A stretch of 64,000 nucleotides of DNA, from the NCBI GenBank assembly GCA_002067205.1, contig MVQL01000134.1, positions 57,997 to 121,996 of the forward strand, written 5' to 3'. The notes under the pieces are model-generated. The model had not been told where the DNA came from and did no database searches. It worked only from the letters and a program-made list of their open reading frames with translations. This stretch comes from Pelotomaculum sp. PtaB.Bin104. GTDB lineage: Bacteria > Bacillota > Desulfotomaculia > Desulfotomaculales > Pelotomaculaceae. Made by a program: the position numbers and the translations under genes. Below are positions 17,187 to 25,597 of the stretch, one piece after another. Every line of letters begins with the position of its first letter. Positions within the stretch are counted from its first letter, which is position 1.

Positions 17187-18940
17187 GGCTCGTCCTCGCT
17201 CTCGCGCAGAGCCGCCTCGGTGCGCTTGCGCTCGGTGATATCCGTAAACATAATCAGGGTGCCAATATAATTACCGTCTTTATCCTGGAGCGGAGCACCG
17301 CTGAAAATCACCCAGATATGGCTGCCATCTTTTTTTCTGAGCTTGAAATCATATTTTTCACTAAAGCCGGCCTGGCGTTTTTTGAAATGAACAATGCTTT
17401 CCTCCAGATCCTCCTGGAACACGAAATCGAAAGTTAACCTGCCCACTAGCTCTTCAACACCATAGCCCAGCCATTCGGCAATGATCTTGTTTGCATAATA
17501 AATTCTACTCTGTGCATCAGTCCACAAGATGCCTTCACTGGAGGTTTCTACAATTTTGCGATATTTCTCCTCCGACTCGCGCAGGGCATCTTCGGCCCGG
17601 GCACGCTCAAGGCGCAGAAATGTTCGATTTGTTATTTCTTGAATCAGCTGGATTTCGTCTTCGCGCCAGTCACGGGTCTCAGTGGTATTCACAGAGAATA
17701 GATATTTCCACTGGCCATCGCGGTGAAACGGTACGCTAACAAAGGCATGGATGTCGTGCGTTGCTAAGCTGCCGGCCCCGGTGCGCGGGTCGGACTGGGT
17801 GTTACAGACCACTATGGTTTCTCCGGCACGAGCGGCCTGCCGAAAGGTCTCGTTTACAAATTCAGAGAGCCTGAACTCTCCACATATATCCGGCTGGTCT
17901 TGGGCGCACCAGGCGTACTCCCTGATTACCTTGTCCTGCGCTTCGTTTATTTTTGAAAATAGACAGTGCGTGATGTTCAAATACTTGCCCACCCTGGCGC
18001 TGACTGAATCCATAATTTCTTTGACGGAAGAAAACCGGGCAAAGTCCTCCGTGATTCCGGCCAAGAAAGCAAGATTGCCCTCGCGGCGTTTATGCTCGAC
18101 GATATCTGTGCAGATGAACATTCCAGTCCGCTGCTCCTGATAAGCAATGAGACTTGACGAGATGTCCAGCCACTTCTCTTCGCCGGACTTTGTGATGATT
18201 TTCACCTCGTACCGTGCCAGCTTTTGCCGGCCGGCCATCCGGGCCTTGACCATTCCCTTGACCATATTTCGGTACGCCGGGTGTACCAGGCAAAGGAAAT
18301 TCATGTTGAGCAGCTCTGTGCACGTGTACCCAAAGATGCAGGCAACGGCCGGGTTCACATAGAGCAGCCGCTCGCCCCGGTACAGGGCGATCCCGGCGGG
18401 AGACACTTCCGCGAGCCCCAGAAATTTCCCCTCAATCGCCGCTTCGGCCCGCTTGCGCTTAGTAATATCCCGGAACGTGGCGACAGCTCCCTTGAATTCT
18501 CCCCGCTCATTCCTGATCACTTGGGCGTGCACTTCGATTGGTATAGCCCGGCCGTCTTTGTGGTAATTAACCACATCGCCTTCGTAATAATTGTCCTCGA
18601 GCATCCTGGCCAGTGAGGCATTGAGGGAGGAGCCTTGGACCTCCGTGTGAAGCAGCCCGGCGGCATTCCTACCAACCGCCTCAGCGGCTGACCAGCCGTA
18701 TATTTTTTCCGCCAGTTCGTTCCAATAGGTGATGGTGTAATTCTCATCCATCACGGCGATGGCCTCATGGATGCAGGACAGCAGATGCGGCTGTAACACC
18801 GGCTTTTCCTGCTGACTATTGCCGTCATGCCAGCGGCTGGCCCCTTTGGCCTCATACTCCTCTTCCGGCTTACAGAGATCACCCGGATTGTTGTTGATTG
18901 TTTCTTTATCTCTAGCACTCATTATTTTTGCGACCCTCAT
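17177..18940 (-). pseudogene. Multi-PAS/GAF sensor kinase, N-terminal part
   Basis: The frame encodes PAS modules (LLSCIHEAIAVMDENYTITYW with TFRDITKRKRAEAAIE; AGIALYRGERLLYVNPAV with CTDIVEHKRREG), a GAF-like segment (about residues 290-440), and a third PAS (SSEGILWTDAQSRIYYANK to MFTDITERKRTEAALRESE). It stops at TAG 17177 after a one-base shift; kinase sequence continues in the frame of 16674-17186. No membrane helices: a cytosolic sensor. With the shift, the His-to-Tyr change and the missing ATPase it cannot signal as a kinase. Start may be ATG 18940 or 18922. Confidence 0.88.
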
Positions 18941-19089
18941 CTTGTGATGGAGGAATATTCGATAATTAATAAGATAAATCCTTTAGAGAATGTGTAGTAA
19001 ACTGTCCTTCATGAGTTTTCTCCACCTCGATACGACCCCGGGCAGCTGATGTGCCTGGTGGTTAGCAAGGGGGAATTATTTATTAAAGG

Positions 19090-19118
19090 CTCCAGTAAAT
19101 TAACTACTGGAGTCTTTG
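19090..19118 (+). terminator. Hairpin with T-rich tail
   Basis: CTCCAGT pairs with ACTGGAG around a 9-nt loop, followed by TCTTTGT. It lies in the 480-bp gap between the kinase and the NadR-like gene. A second hairpin of the same type (CCCC...GGGGCTCCTTTTTT) is at 19372-19400. Confidence 0.5.
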
Positions 19119-19138
19119 TGGCCCGCCCGGTTTGTTAT

Positions 19139-19289
19139 TTACTTTTGATTGAGAGTAAAAGTTTCGCCAGGTTTTAATACTTTTACCTCAACCTGCGGAG
19201 CTTTGTTTTTAGCCAATTCTATAATGAGTCGGCATTTTGTGCAAGAACCGGAAATGTGGCTTAGTGAACCGGTATTACTTTTTCCGGTT
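19139..19289 (-). pseudogene. Small CxxC protein remnant
   Basis: A minus frame free of stops encodes SGSCTKCRLIIELAKNKA then VEVKVLKPGETFTLNQ and ends at TAA 19139. It has no usable start codon after the upstream in-frame TAA. The CTKC motif suggests a metal-binding knuckle. The family is not recognised; I treat it as a gene fragment. Confidence 0.35.
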
Positions 19290-19420
19290 TAAGCAAGCTC
19301 AGGCTTTTGGCGGCTTAAAACTAAGCAATTTGACGCAAATCACTGATATAACTCACCGCTTAAACTAAATCCCCAGATTATATTCAGGGGCTCCTTTTTT
19401 CAAGTGGGTTAATCCTGCGA

Positions 19421-19972
19421 TTAGTTGTGAAAATTATTCACGCTCCTATCTACCTGCTTTACGCGGTTTACTAAATCCCCGGTCACCGTAATAAAAGATT
19501 TAGTATAACTCATTAAAAAGAGCCTGATCATAAAGTCTATTTCTTCCTGGTAATCCCTGCCCGTACTCCTGAAACCGTCTGCTACAAGCGGTATCTCCAG
19601 CGGCACATAGACAATAAAGTCATATTTCCCCACCCGGTCCTCAACCGTCCGGTAAAACAGCATATTCTCTTTGCTTTCGGACCACCGGGAGTTCCACTTC
19701 ATCCAATACACGGCATTGTCAAGAACGGTGCGGTCTGAGATAAACCCCTCCGGGCAGTGATCCTCCGCAGCCATTTGCAGCATCAGACAGCGCCATTGAA
19801 ATTGCCGTCCCAGAGCCGGCTGCTCTTTTGTCGCCTTTAAGTTTTTATAACCAAATTCACGGGCTGCTACCCGGGCCTGCTCCTCAATCAGCGGTAATCC
19901 CAGTTTTTCTGACAGCGCACGGGCTAGGGTTGTTTTCCCTGTGCTCTGTGCTCCACTGATACCAATTTTCAT
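19421..19972 (-). CDS. NadR-like P-loop ATPase (AAA_28)
   Basis: The 183-residue protein starts MKIGISGAQSTGKTTLARAL, a Walker A motif as in NadR-type nicotinamide ribose kinases and related AAA_28 proteins. FISDRTVLDNAVYW and YDFIVYVPLEIPLVADGFRS match the kinase-like core. It is a full-length soluble protein. Substrate is not decided by sequence; a nucleoside or ribosyl kinase is plausible. A diverged fragment of a second copy lies at 54690-54832, showing that this gene was once duplicated. Confidence 0.8.
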   Translation of the reverse strand: MKIGISGAQSTGKTTLARALSEKLGLPLIEEQARVAAREFGYKNLKATKEQPALGRQFQWRCLMLQMAAEDHCPEGFISDRTVLDNAVYWMKWNSRWSESKENMLFYRTVEDRVGKYDFIVYVPLEIPLVADGFRSTGRDYQEEIDFMIRLFLMSYTKSFITVTGDLVNRVKQVDRSVNNFHN

Positions 19973-20348
19973 GCGATGTAATCCCCTCTCTTTCGGTTGG
20001 CCCGCCTGGCAGCATCTAGATCACCCTGCCTGGCCCGAATATGAAAGTAATGTCAGTATGCTGTGCTTCAGGCCTGTCAACTATTCATCACCACGCCCAG
20101 GGCTGTCCTGGAGGATTTGCTGGCCTCGTATTGCTGGTCGCCGGCCAGGGTGTTTTACCTGATTATATATTTTTTATCGAAGATTCTTCCTGCGATGATT
20201 AGCCACTGCTTGCTCTCCAGGAATTTATAAGTGTATTTGCAGTTTCAACTACCAGGATTTTCTACAGAATAATTCCCCTTTGAAGCGCGTCATAAATATA
20301 ATGTTTTAGGGAGGGCTACATTTGGAATAACTTTTAGGAGGTATTTTT
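19973..20348. other. Intergenic region, 376 bp
   Basis: It separates the NadR-like gene (minus) from the RDD protein (plus). A minus stretch near 20060-20150 could encode NTLAGDQQYEASKSSRTALG before a stop, a possible gene fragment, but there is no start or family match. Nothing else is recognised. Confidence 0.3.
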
Positions 20349-20828
20349 ATGAATTGTCAAAAATGTGATCAGGTAAACGACCCGGAATCAAAATATTGTC
20401 AATCTTGTAATGCCAATGGCAATAATGAACCTAAAATATTCTACCCGGTCCCTGTGGTGTATGCAGGTTTTTGGAGAAGGTTTCTGGCGATCTTAATTGA
20501 TGGATTGTTTTTGTCCGTAGCCGGTTATCTAATTGGTGTTTTATTGGGGAATGACACAAGCAACGTTATTGGAGTTGTTATTGGTTGGCTTTATTTTGCG
20601 CTGATGGAAAGTTCAAGCAACCAGGGGACGCTTGGTAAAATGGCTATTGGTATTAAAGTAACCGACCTAAATGGAAACAAGCTAACCTTTGGCAGAGCTA
20701 CCGGAAGATATTTTGGCAAGATCATATCAAGTTTATTTTTTATGCTTGGTTTCGTTATAGCGGGATTTACGAAGAAAAAACAAGCCCTTCATGATATTAT
20801 GTCTGGTTGCTTGGTGGTTATAAGATAA
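20349..20828 (+). CDS. Zinc-ribbon RDD-family membrane protein
   Basis: ATG 20349 follows AGGAGGT. Residues 1-25 form a zinc ribbon (MNCQKCDQ...KYCQSCNA). Then comes an RDD domain: AGFWRRFLAILIDGLF (the Arg-Asp signature region), two further helices, GTLGKMAIGIKVTDLNG and a final KKQALHDIMSGCLVV. RDD proteins are small polytopic membrane proteins of uncertain role, some linked to Na+/H+ exchange. It appears to be a single gene. Confidence 0.85.
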   Translation: MNCQKCDQVNDPESKYCQSCNANGNNEPKIFYPVPVVYAGFWRRFLAILIDGLFLSVAGYLIGVLLGNDTSNVIGVVIGWLYFALMESSSNQGTLGKMAIGIKVTDLNGNKLTFGRATGRYFGKIISSLFFMLGFVIAGFTKKKQALHDIMSGCLVVIR

Positions 20829-20939
20829 TCCTAACAATAGCTGCTTTCCATTTATTCAATAAAACAACTTGTCGTCTAAAATATTGTTATATAATACAAG
20901 AAAAGGTGATTCTTCCTGCCCACCAGAAACAGGCACATA

Positions 20940-21446
20940 ATGCAGATCATGACTGAACGCGAATTTAATTACCGCCGGCTATGGGGATGGAACCCCCCCA
21001 GCCCGGAAAAGATACCCTTGTTTTTACCCGATGAAGATCCAAATGCCGTATCTGCCGAGATCGTGGCCGGTTACTTTTGGCGTGAGGAAGCATTTTCTGA
21101 TATCCAGGCAATCGGCCAGGTCCTGGACTATGGTGATCACCCGCAGGAATATGGCTGCCATGGCTCACGTCCTACCGGCATCTATGGCGCGGGCTTTATC
21201 TACACCCACCGCGATTCCGTCGAAATCCTTCTGCTCTGGGAAGCTTTAAAGAAAGGCAGGGTGTACAAGGTCACCGGATACGCCTTTGAACGCTTGAATA
21301 CGGGCCTGATCTCATGGGGCAGCTTAGATATGACGGAGAGGATTTTTCCACTTAATTTCATCAGCACATGGTGCGAGATGGACAAGACTGAGCTGGAAAA
21401 AGAACCGACCCTCTACCAAAGAATATATGGACCTATAATTTTTTAA
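20940..21446 (+). CDS. Hypothetical soluble protein, 168 aa
   Basis: The frame is open from ATG 20940 (a second ATG at 20949). The product is rich in aromatic and acidic residues (YRRLWGWNPPSPEKIPLFLPDEDPNA, YFWREEAFSDIQAIG, ISWGSLDMTERIFPLNFISTW) without a signal peptide or helix. Codon use resembles neighbouring genes, so it is probably real. There is no strong ribosome site. The family is not recognised. Confidence 0.6.
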   Translation: MQIMTEREFNYRRLWGWNPPSPEKIPLFLPDEDPNAVSAEIVAGYFWREEAFSDIQAIGQVLDYGDHPQEYGCHGSRPTGIYGAGFIYTHRDSVEILLLWEALKKGRVYKVTGYAFERLNTGLISWGSLDMTERIFPLNFISTWCEMDKTELEKEPTLYQRIYGPIIF

Positions 21447-21557
21447 GTCTCATCGACAATCATCAAATCATCCTTATATAAACAGGCCACCAAGGAAGAA
21501 TAAAATTTTCAGACAAGGAATAATGATGGTTGTATATTAACTAAAAAACTCTGGGAG

Positions 21558-22592
21558 ATGTTCACTGCGTCAGTAATAACAGGCAGAAAAGATTGGTTGG
21601 ATGTCGCTAAAGGCATAGGGATCATAGCTGTTGTAATTGGTCACTCCGGGAGCAGAGAAGCCGATTTGCTATACTGGTTTCACATGCCGCTGTTTTTCAT
21701 CATTAGCGGCTTTTTGTTCAGGCCCTGTGGTGAATGGAAAAATATCCTGTCCTTGGTCAATAAGAAAGCCCGTCAATTGCTGATACCTTACATTTCATTC
21801 CTGGGCTTAATTGTTATAGTGGAATTTTACCTCAACAACAGGTATCTTAATTTTCAAAGGATATTTGAAGACTTTTTATATAACCTTTTCCCCGGAGGCA
21901 GGTTTATCGGGGGGTTTTATACGCCTTTTTGGTTTATCACCTGTTTGTTTGTGACCCAGATTGCTTTTGCAATGATATTGAAGGCTTTTAAAGATACAAA
22001 AGCCCAATTATTAATTATTGTGTTGGCATATATATTGGCCCATTACGAGTCAGGCATTTTGAAAACACATAATATAATGGTGCCCTGGGACATTGATGTT
22101 ACCTTATTAACGCTGGTTTATTATTCAATTGGTTATTATGGCAAGAAGATACTTGATGAAATTACCCCGTTTATTTCGTATGCCTCAATAGCTTTGGCTT
22201 CTAGTTTAATCATTTGTGGCTGGATGGGTTTAATTAATTACATTATCAATGTCAAGTATCTTACTTGTGACCATATGCTATTGGATTTAATCATTCCAAC
22301 TGTAATTTCAGTTGCAATTTTTTCAATTAGCCAACTGTGTTCCAATTTAAGCTTTTCAAAATTTTTAGGGATATTAGGTTCTTATTCTTTGCCGATAATG
22401 TATCTTCACCTGCCGTTTAACATTATAGCGCATCAATATATAAATAACGGCCCCTTTATTTTTGCCATGATTGGTTTGTTAATCCCCACTACCCTCAGTT
22501 ATTGCGTTTTGGAACGTTTCCGGATCACACAGTTATGTCTATTGGGGATTAATATCCAACCCCATCGCAGGTTAAAGACAATTAATACATAA
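21558..22592 (+). CDS. Acyltransferase 3 family membrane protein
   Basis: The 344-residue protein begins ITGRKDWLDVAKGIGIIAVVIGHSG and continues with HMPLFFIISGFLFRP, the conserved His-containing start of acyltransferase-3 (OatA/WecH-like) proteins, followed by about nine more hydrophobic helices. The family transfers acetyl or other acyl groups to sugars, lipids or peptidoglycan across the membrane. The start is uncertain: GGGAG abuts ATG 21558 with no spacing. There is no adjacent polysaccharide cluster to reveal the substrate. Confidence 0.85.
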   Translation: MFTASVITGRKDWLDVAKGIGIIAVVIGHSGSREADLLYWFHMPLFFIISGFLFRPCGEWKNILSLVNKKARQLLIPYISFLGLIVIVEFYLNNRYLNFQRIFEDFLYNLFPGGRFIGGFYTPFWFITCLFVTQIAFAMILKAFKDTKAQLLIIVLAYILAHYESGILKTHNIMVPWDIDVTLLTLVYYSIGYYGKKILDEITPFISYASIALASSLIICGWMGLINYIINVKYLTCDHMLLDLIIPTVISVAIFSISQLCSNLSFSKFLGILGSYSLPIMYLHLPFNIIAHQYINNGPFIFAMIGLLIPTTLSYCVLERFRITQLCLLGINIQPHRRLKTINT

Positions 22593-22624
22593 TAATTCAT
22601 GGTTTATTTAATAAAGACAGCAGG

Positions 22625-22850
22625 TCACTGGTTTAACTCGCCGTGTATTCTGATGTAGTTGAGTATATCTGTCCGGGAGACCATGCCTAGTAATTTTCCT
22701 TGATCCATTACCAGGACTCTGCCGATGCGGTTGCTAAATAGCTTTTTTATCGCGGCCGAAACAGTCGCATCGGGAGAAACAACCAGGTTACCCTCCAGAG
22801 GAGTGGCTATCTTGACAACAGGGGGCAAGAGCAAAAAAAGCCAGCCCTGC
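22625..22850 (-). pseudogene. CBS-domain fragment (probably from an M50 protease)
   Basis: The minus frame encodes VVKIATPLEGNLVVSPDATV...NRIGRVLVMDQGKLLGMVSRTDILNYI, a single CBS half-pair. The spacing and the leading PPVVKI... segment resemble the C-terminus of SpoIVFB/site-2-protease proteins carrying CBS domains. A single CBS motif of ~69 residues without a good start is probably a truncated remnant. Confidence 0.6.
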
Positions 22851-23067
22851 GGCAGATATTACAAGGTGCGCGGACTCCCGTATTAATAATCGTCATAAAA
22901 TGGTATAATTTTGTTAAGTTCTCGCAGGATTTGGGATTAAATATGATTCCAAGATTTATAAAAAATTAACGGGTTACGCGAGAAAACAGACATGCTATGA
23001 CCGACAAAGTGCACGACGCATCCGAAACAGTGGAGCTTGGATACTCGAGCACCGGGGGAGGTAGAAC

Positions 23068-23451
23068 ATGATCACACAATCCATAGAAAAGTACTTACTA
23101 ATCGGTCTTGGCTCCCTGGCCCTGGCACTGGGTTTGGTGGGGGTGTTCATGCCTGTGCTGCCGACCACGCCGTTTTTGCTGTTAGCTTCCTTTTGCTATA
23201 TTCGCAGCTCAAAGCGCATGTATAATTGGCTGATCAACCATAGGATTTTCGGCCCGTATTTATACAATTACGTAACCTACCGAGCTGTCAAAAGGAATGT
23301 AAAAATCGGTGGACTGATTTTCCTGTGGCTTTCACTAGTGATTTCAATTTTTCTAGTAGAAAACCTGCATATCAGATTGTTTCTTTTGGCAGTTGGGTGC
23401 GGAGTCAGCATCCACCTGTTAACTTTGCATAATTTAAAGGAAGAACCCTAA
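23068..23451 (+). CDS. DUF454 (YbaN) inner-membrane protein
   Basis: ATG 23068 follows GGGGGAGG. The 127-residue protein has four hydrophobic segments and the family signature LGLVGVFMPVLPTTPFLLLASFCY followed by SSKRMYNWLINHRIFGPYL. DUF454/YbaN proteins are widespread small membrane proteins of unknown function. Monocistronic, followed by a terminator at 23549. Confidence 0.9.
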   Translation: MITQSIEKYLLIGLGSLALALGLVGVFMPVLPTTPFLLLASFCYIRSSKRMYNWLINHRIFGPYLYNYVTYRAVKRNVKIGGLIFLWLSLVISIFLVENLHIRLFLLAVGCGVSIHLLTLHNLKEEP

Positions 23452-23548
23452 TGAATGCTGAAAGGCCTCGCGCTCAATGCCATTCGTCACACTGCGGGGG
23501 CAGCTTAAAAAACAGAGCTTGCCTTAATAAAGGACAATATTTTTTTAA

Positions 23549-23590
23549 GAACCTGCTATTGTATTGAGAAATACTAACAGCAGGTTCATT
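23549..23590 (+). terminator. Hairpin between DUF454 and ABC-F genes
   Basis: GAACCTGCT pairs with AGCAGGTTC around a 21-nt loop, then ATTTATCT. It sits 59 bases ahead of the ABC-F start, so it is either a terminator for the upstream gene or an attenuator. Confidence 0.5.
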
Positions 23591-23648
23591 TATCTAGTAT
23601 AATTGATGGATGGATAAATAACCGCACGCCGGCGGGGAGAGCGGGATC

Positions 23649-25544
23649 ATGATTTTATTAAGCGCTGAGAATATTTCCAAAAGCTACAGTGAAAAAAAGC
23701 TGCTGAGCGGGATCAACCTGGTCATCAATGAAGGGGATAAATTTGGGCTGATCGGCATTAACGGTACGGGCAAGACCACGCTGTTGAAAATCCTTGCCGG
23801 TGTCGAGCAGGCAGACGAAGGTGAAATAATTAAGTCAAACTCCGTCAATATCGAGTACCTTCCCCAGAACCCTGATTTTGATCCGGAGGCCTCCGTGCTG
23901 GAGCAGGTATTCAAAGGGGACTCCACGGTGATGGGGCTGATCAGGGAGTATGAGGAGGCCATGCGCAGCCAGTCACCCTCCACCGAGCTGATGGCAAAGC
24001 TTACCCATGAGATGGATGCAATAGATGCCTGGAGTATCGAAAGTGAAGCGCGGGCTGTTCTGACCAGGCTGGGCTGTACTAACTTTCAGGCCAAAGTAGG
24101 TACCTTGTCCGGCGGGCAAAGAAAGCGGGTCGCCCTGGCGGCGGCGCTGGTCAACCCGGCCGAGCTGTTAATTTTAGATGAGCCGACCAACCACCTGGAC
24201 AATGACACCATCGACTGGCTGGAGCAATACCTGAATAAAAGAAAAGGGGCGCTGCTGATGGTTACCCATGACCGGTACTTTCTGGACCGGGTGGTCAACC
24301 ACATCATCGAAATCGATAGCGGCAGCCTCTACACCTACAGAGGCAATTACAGCTATTACCTGGAAAAAAAGCTGGAGCGGGAAGAGCTGGAGCGGGCGGC
24401 TTTGCGCAAAAGGCAGAGCCTTTTGCGCAAAGAGCTGGCCTGGATTAAAAGGGGGGCCAAAGCTCGCAGCACCAAGCAGAAGGCCAGGATCAACCGCTTC
24501 CACAAGTTAATCGAGAAGTCCGGGGAGGCAGCGGAGGAAAAGCTGCAAATTTCGGTTGCGTCCAGGCGCTTGGGCAAGAAAATAATTGAGCTGGAGCAGA
24601 TCAGCAAATCCTTTGGTCAGCTCCAGGTCATTGAAAATTTTGATTTAGTTTTGTTAAGAAACGACCGGGTGGGCATCGTCGGGCCAAACGGCTGCGGCAA
24701 GTCGACTCTTTTAAATATCATCTGCGGCAGGGTTAAGCCTGACCGCGGCCGGGTGGAGTTGGGGGCGACGGTAAAAATCGGGCTGTATACCCAGGAAATG
24801 CAGCACATGGACGATAGCCAAAGAGTGATCGAATATATTAAAGAAGAGGCGGAATTTCTGACCACAGCAGAGGGCGATACGATCAGCGCCGCACAGATGC
24901 TGGAAAGATTCTTGTTTACCTCCCCCTTGCAGTGGTCCTTGATCGGAAATCTTTCAGGAGGGGAGAAAAGAAGGCTAAACCTGCTTAAAGTGCTGATGGG
25001 TGCGCCAAATGTACTGCTGCTTGATGAGCCGACCAATGACTTGGACATTGAAACGCTGGTGATTTTAGAAGATTACCTGGAGGACTTTAAAGGGGCGGTG
25101 ATTGCTGTTTCCCATGACCGGTATTTCCTGGACCGGATGGCGGAAAGGATATTTTCTTTTGAGGGAAACGGCCGGATCGTGCAGTACACGGGGAACTACT
25201 CAGATTACAAAAAAAAGAGCAGCCGTGACGCCCAGGCCGCCGCTGTTCCCAATAAAACCCCTGATAATGTGAAAGCCGCTCCCGAGAAAAAGGAAAAGCC
25301 CTTGAAGTTTACCTATCAAGAGCAAAAAGAATTTGCAGAAATAGACGATGTTATTGCCGGTCTGGAGGCTAAAATCAAGCAACTGTCAGCGGAAATTGAT
25401 GGAGCAGCCACCGATTTTATTCTTTTACAGAAGCTATTTGCTGAAAAAGAAATTCTGGAAAGGCAGCTCCAGGATAAGCTGGATCGATGGGTTTACCTGA
25501 ACGAGCTGGCTGAAAGCATAGCAAGCCTTAAAAAGCAGCCTTGA
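23649..25544 (+). CDS. ABC-F family ATPase (Uup-like)
   Basis: The 631-residue soluble protein has two ABC cassettes: Walker A GINGTGKTTLLK and GPNGCGKSTLLN, signatures LSGGQRKRVAL and LSGGEKRRLNL, and Walker B LLILDEPTNHLD and VLLLDEPTNDLD. A charged linker (about 235-310) separates them. The C-terminal coiled coil (about 555-631) is typical of Uup rather than of short ARE-type resistance proteins. ABC-F proteins act on ribosomes; a housekeeping role is more likely than drug resistance. No membrane partner adjoins it. ATG 23649 has GGGGAG upstream. Confidence 0.92.
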   Translation: MILLSAENISKSYSEKKLLSGINLVINEGDKFGLIGINGTGKTTLLKILAGVEQADEGEIIKSNSVNIEYLPQNPDFDPEASVLEQVFKGDSTVMGLIREYEEAMRSQSPSTELMAKLTHEMDAIDAWSIESEARAVLTRLGCTNFQAKVGTLSGGQRKRVALAAALVNPAELLILDEPTNHLDNDTIDWLEQYLNKRKGALLMVTHDRYFLDRVVNHIIEIDSGSLYTYRGNYSYYLEKKLEREELERAALRKRQSLLRKELAWIKRGAKARSTKQKARINRFHKLIEKSGEAAEEKLQISVASRRLGKKIIELEQISKSFGQLQVIENFDLVLLRNDRVGIVGPNGCGKSTLLNIICGRVKPDRGRVELGATVKIGLYTQEMQHMDDSQRVIEYIKEEAEFLTTAEGDTISAAQMLERFLFTSPLQWSLIGNLSGGEKRRLNLLKVLMGAPNVLLLDEPTNDLDIETLVILEDYLEDFKGAVIAVSHDRYFLDRMAERIFSFEGNGRIVQYTGNYSDYKKKSSRDAQAAAVPNKTPDNVKAAPEKKEKPLKFTYQEQKEFAEIDDVIAGLEAKIKQLSAEIDGAATDFILLQKLFAEKEILERQLQDKLDRWVYLNELAESIASLKKQP

Positions 25545-25597
25545 CCAGCGGCAGTATTAAAAAATTACTGCAGCAGCCAAGTAAAGGTTTACAGGTA

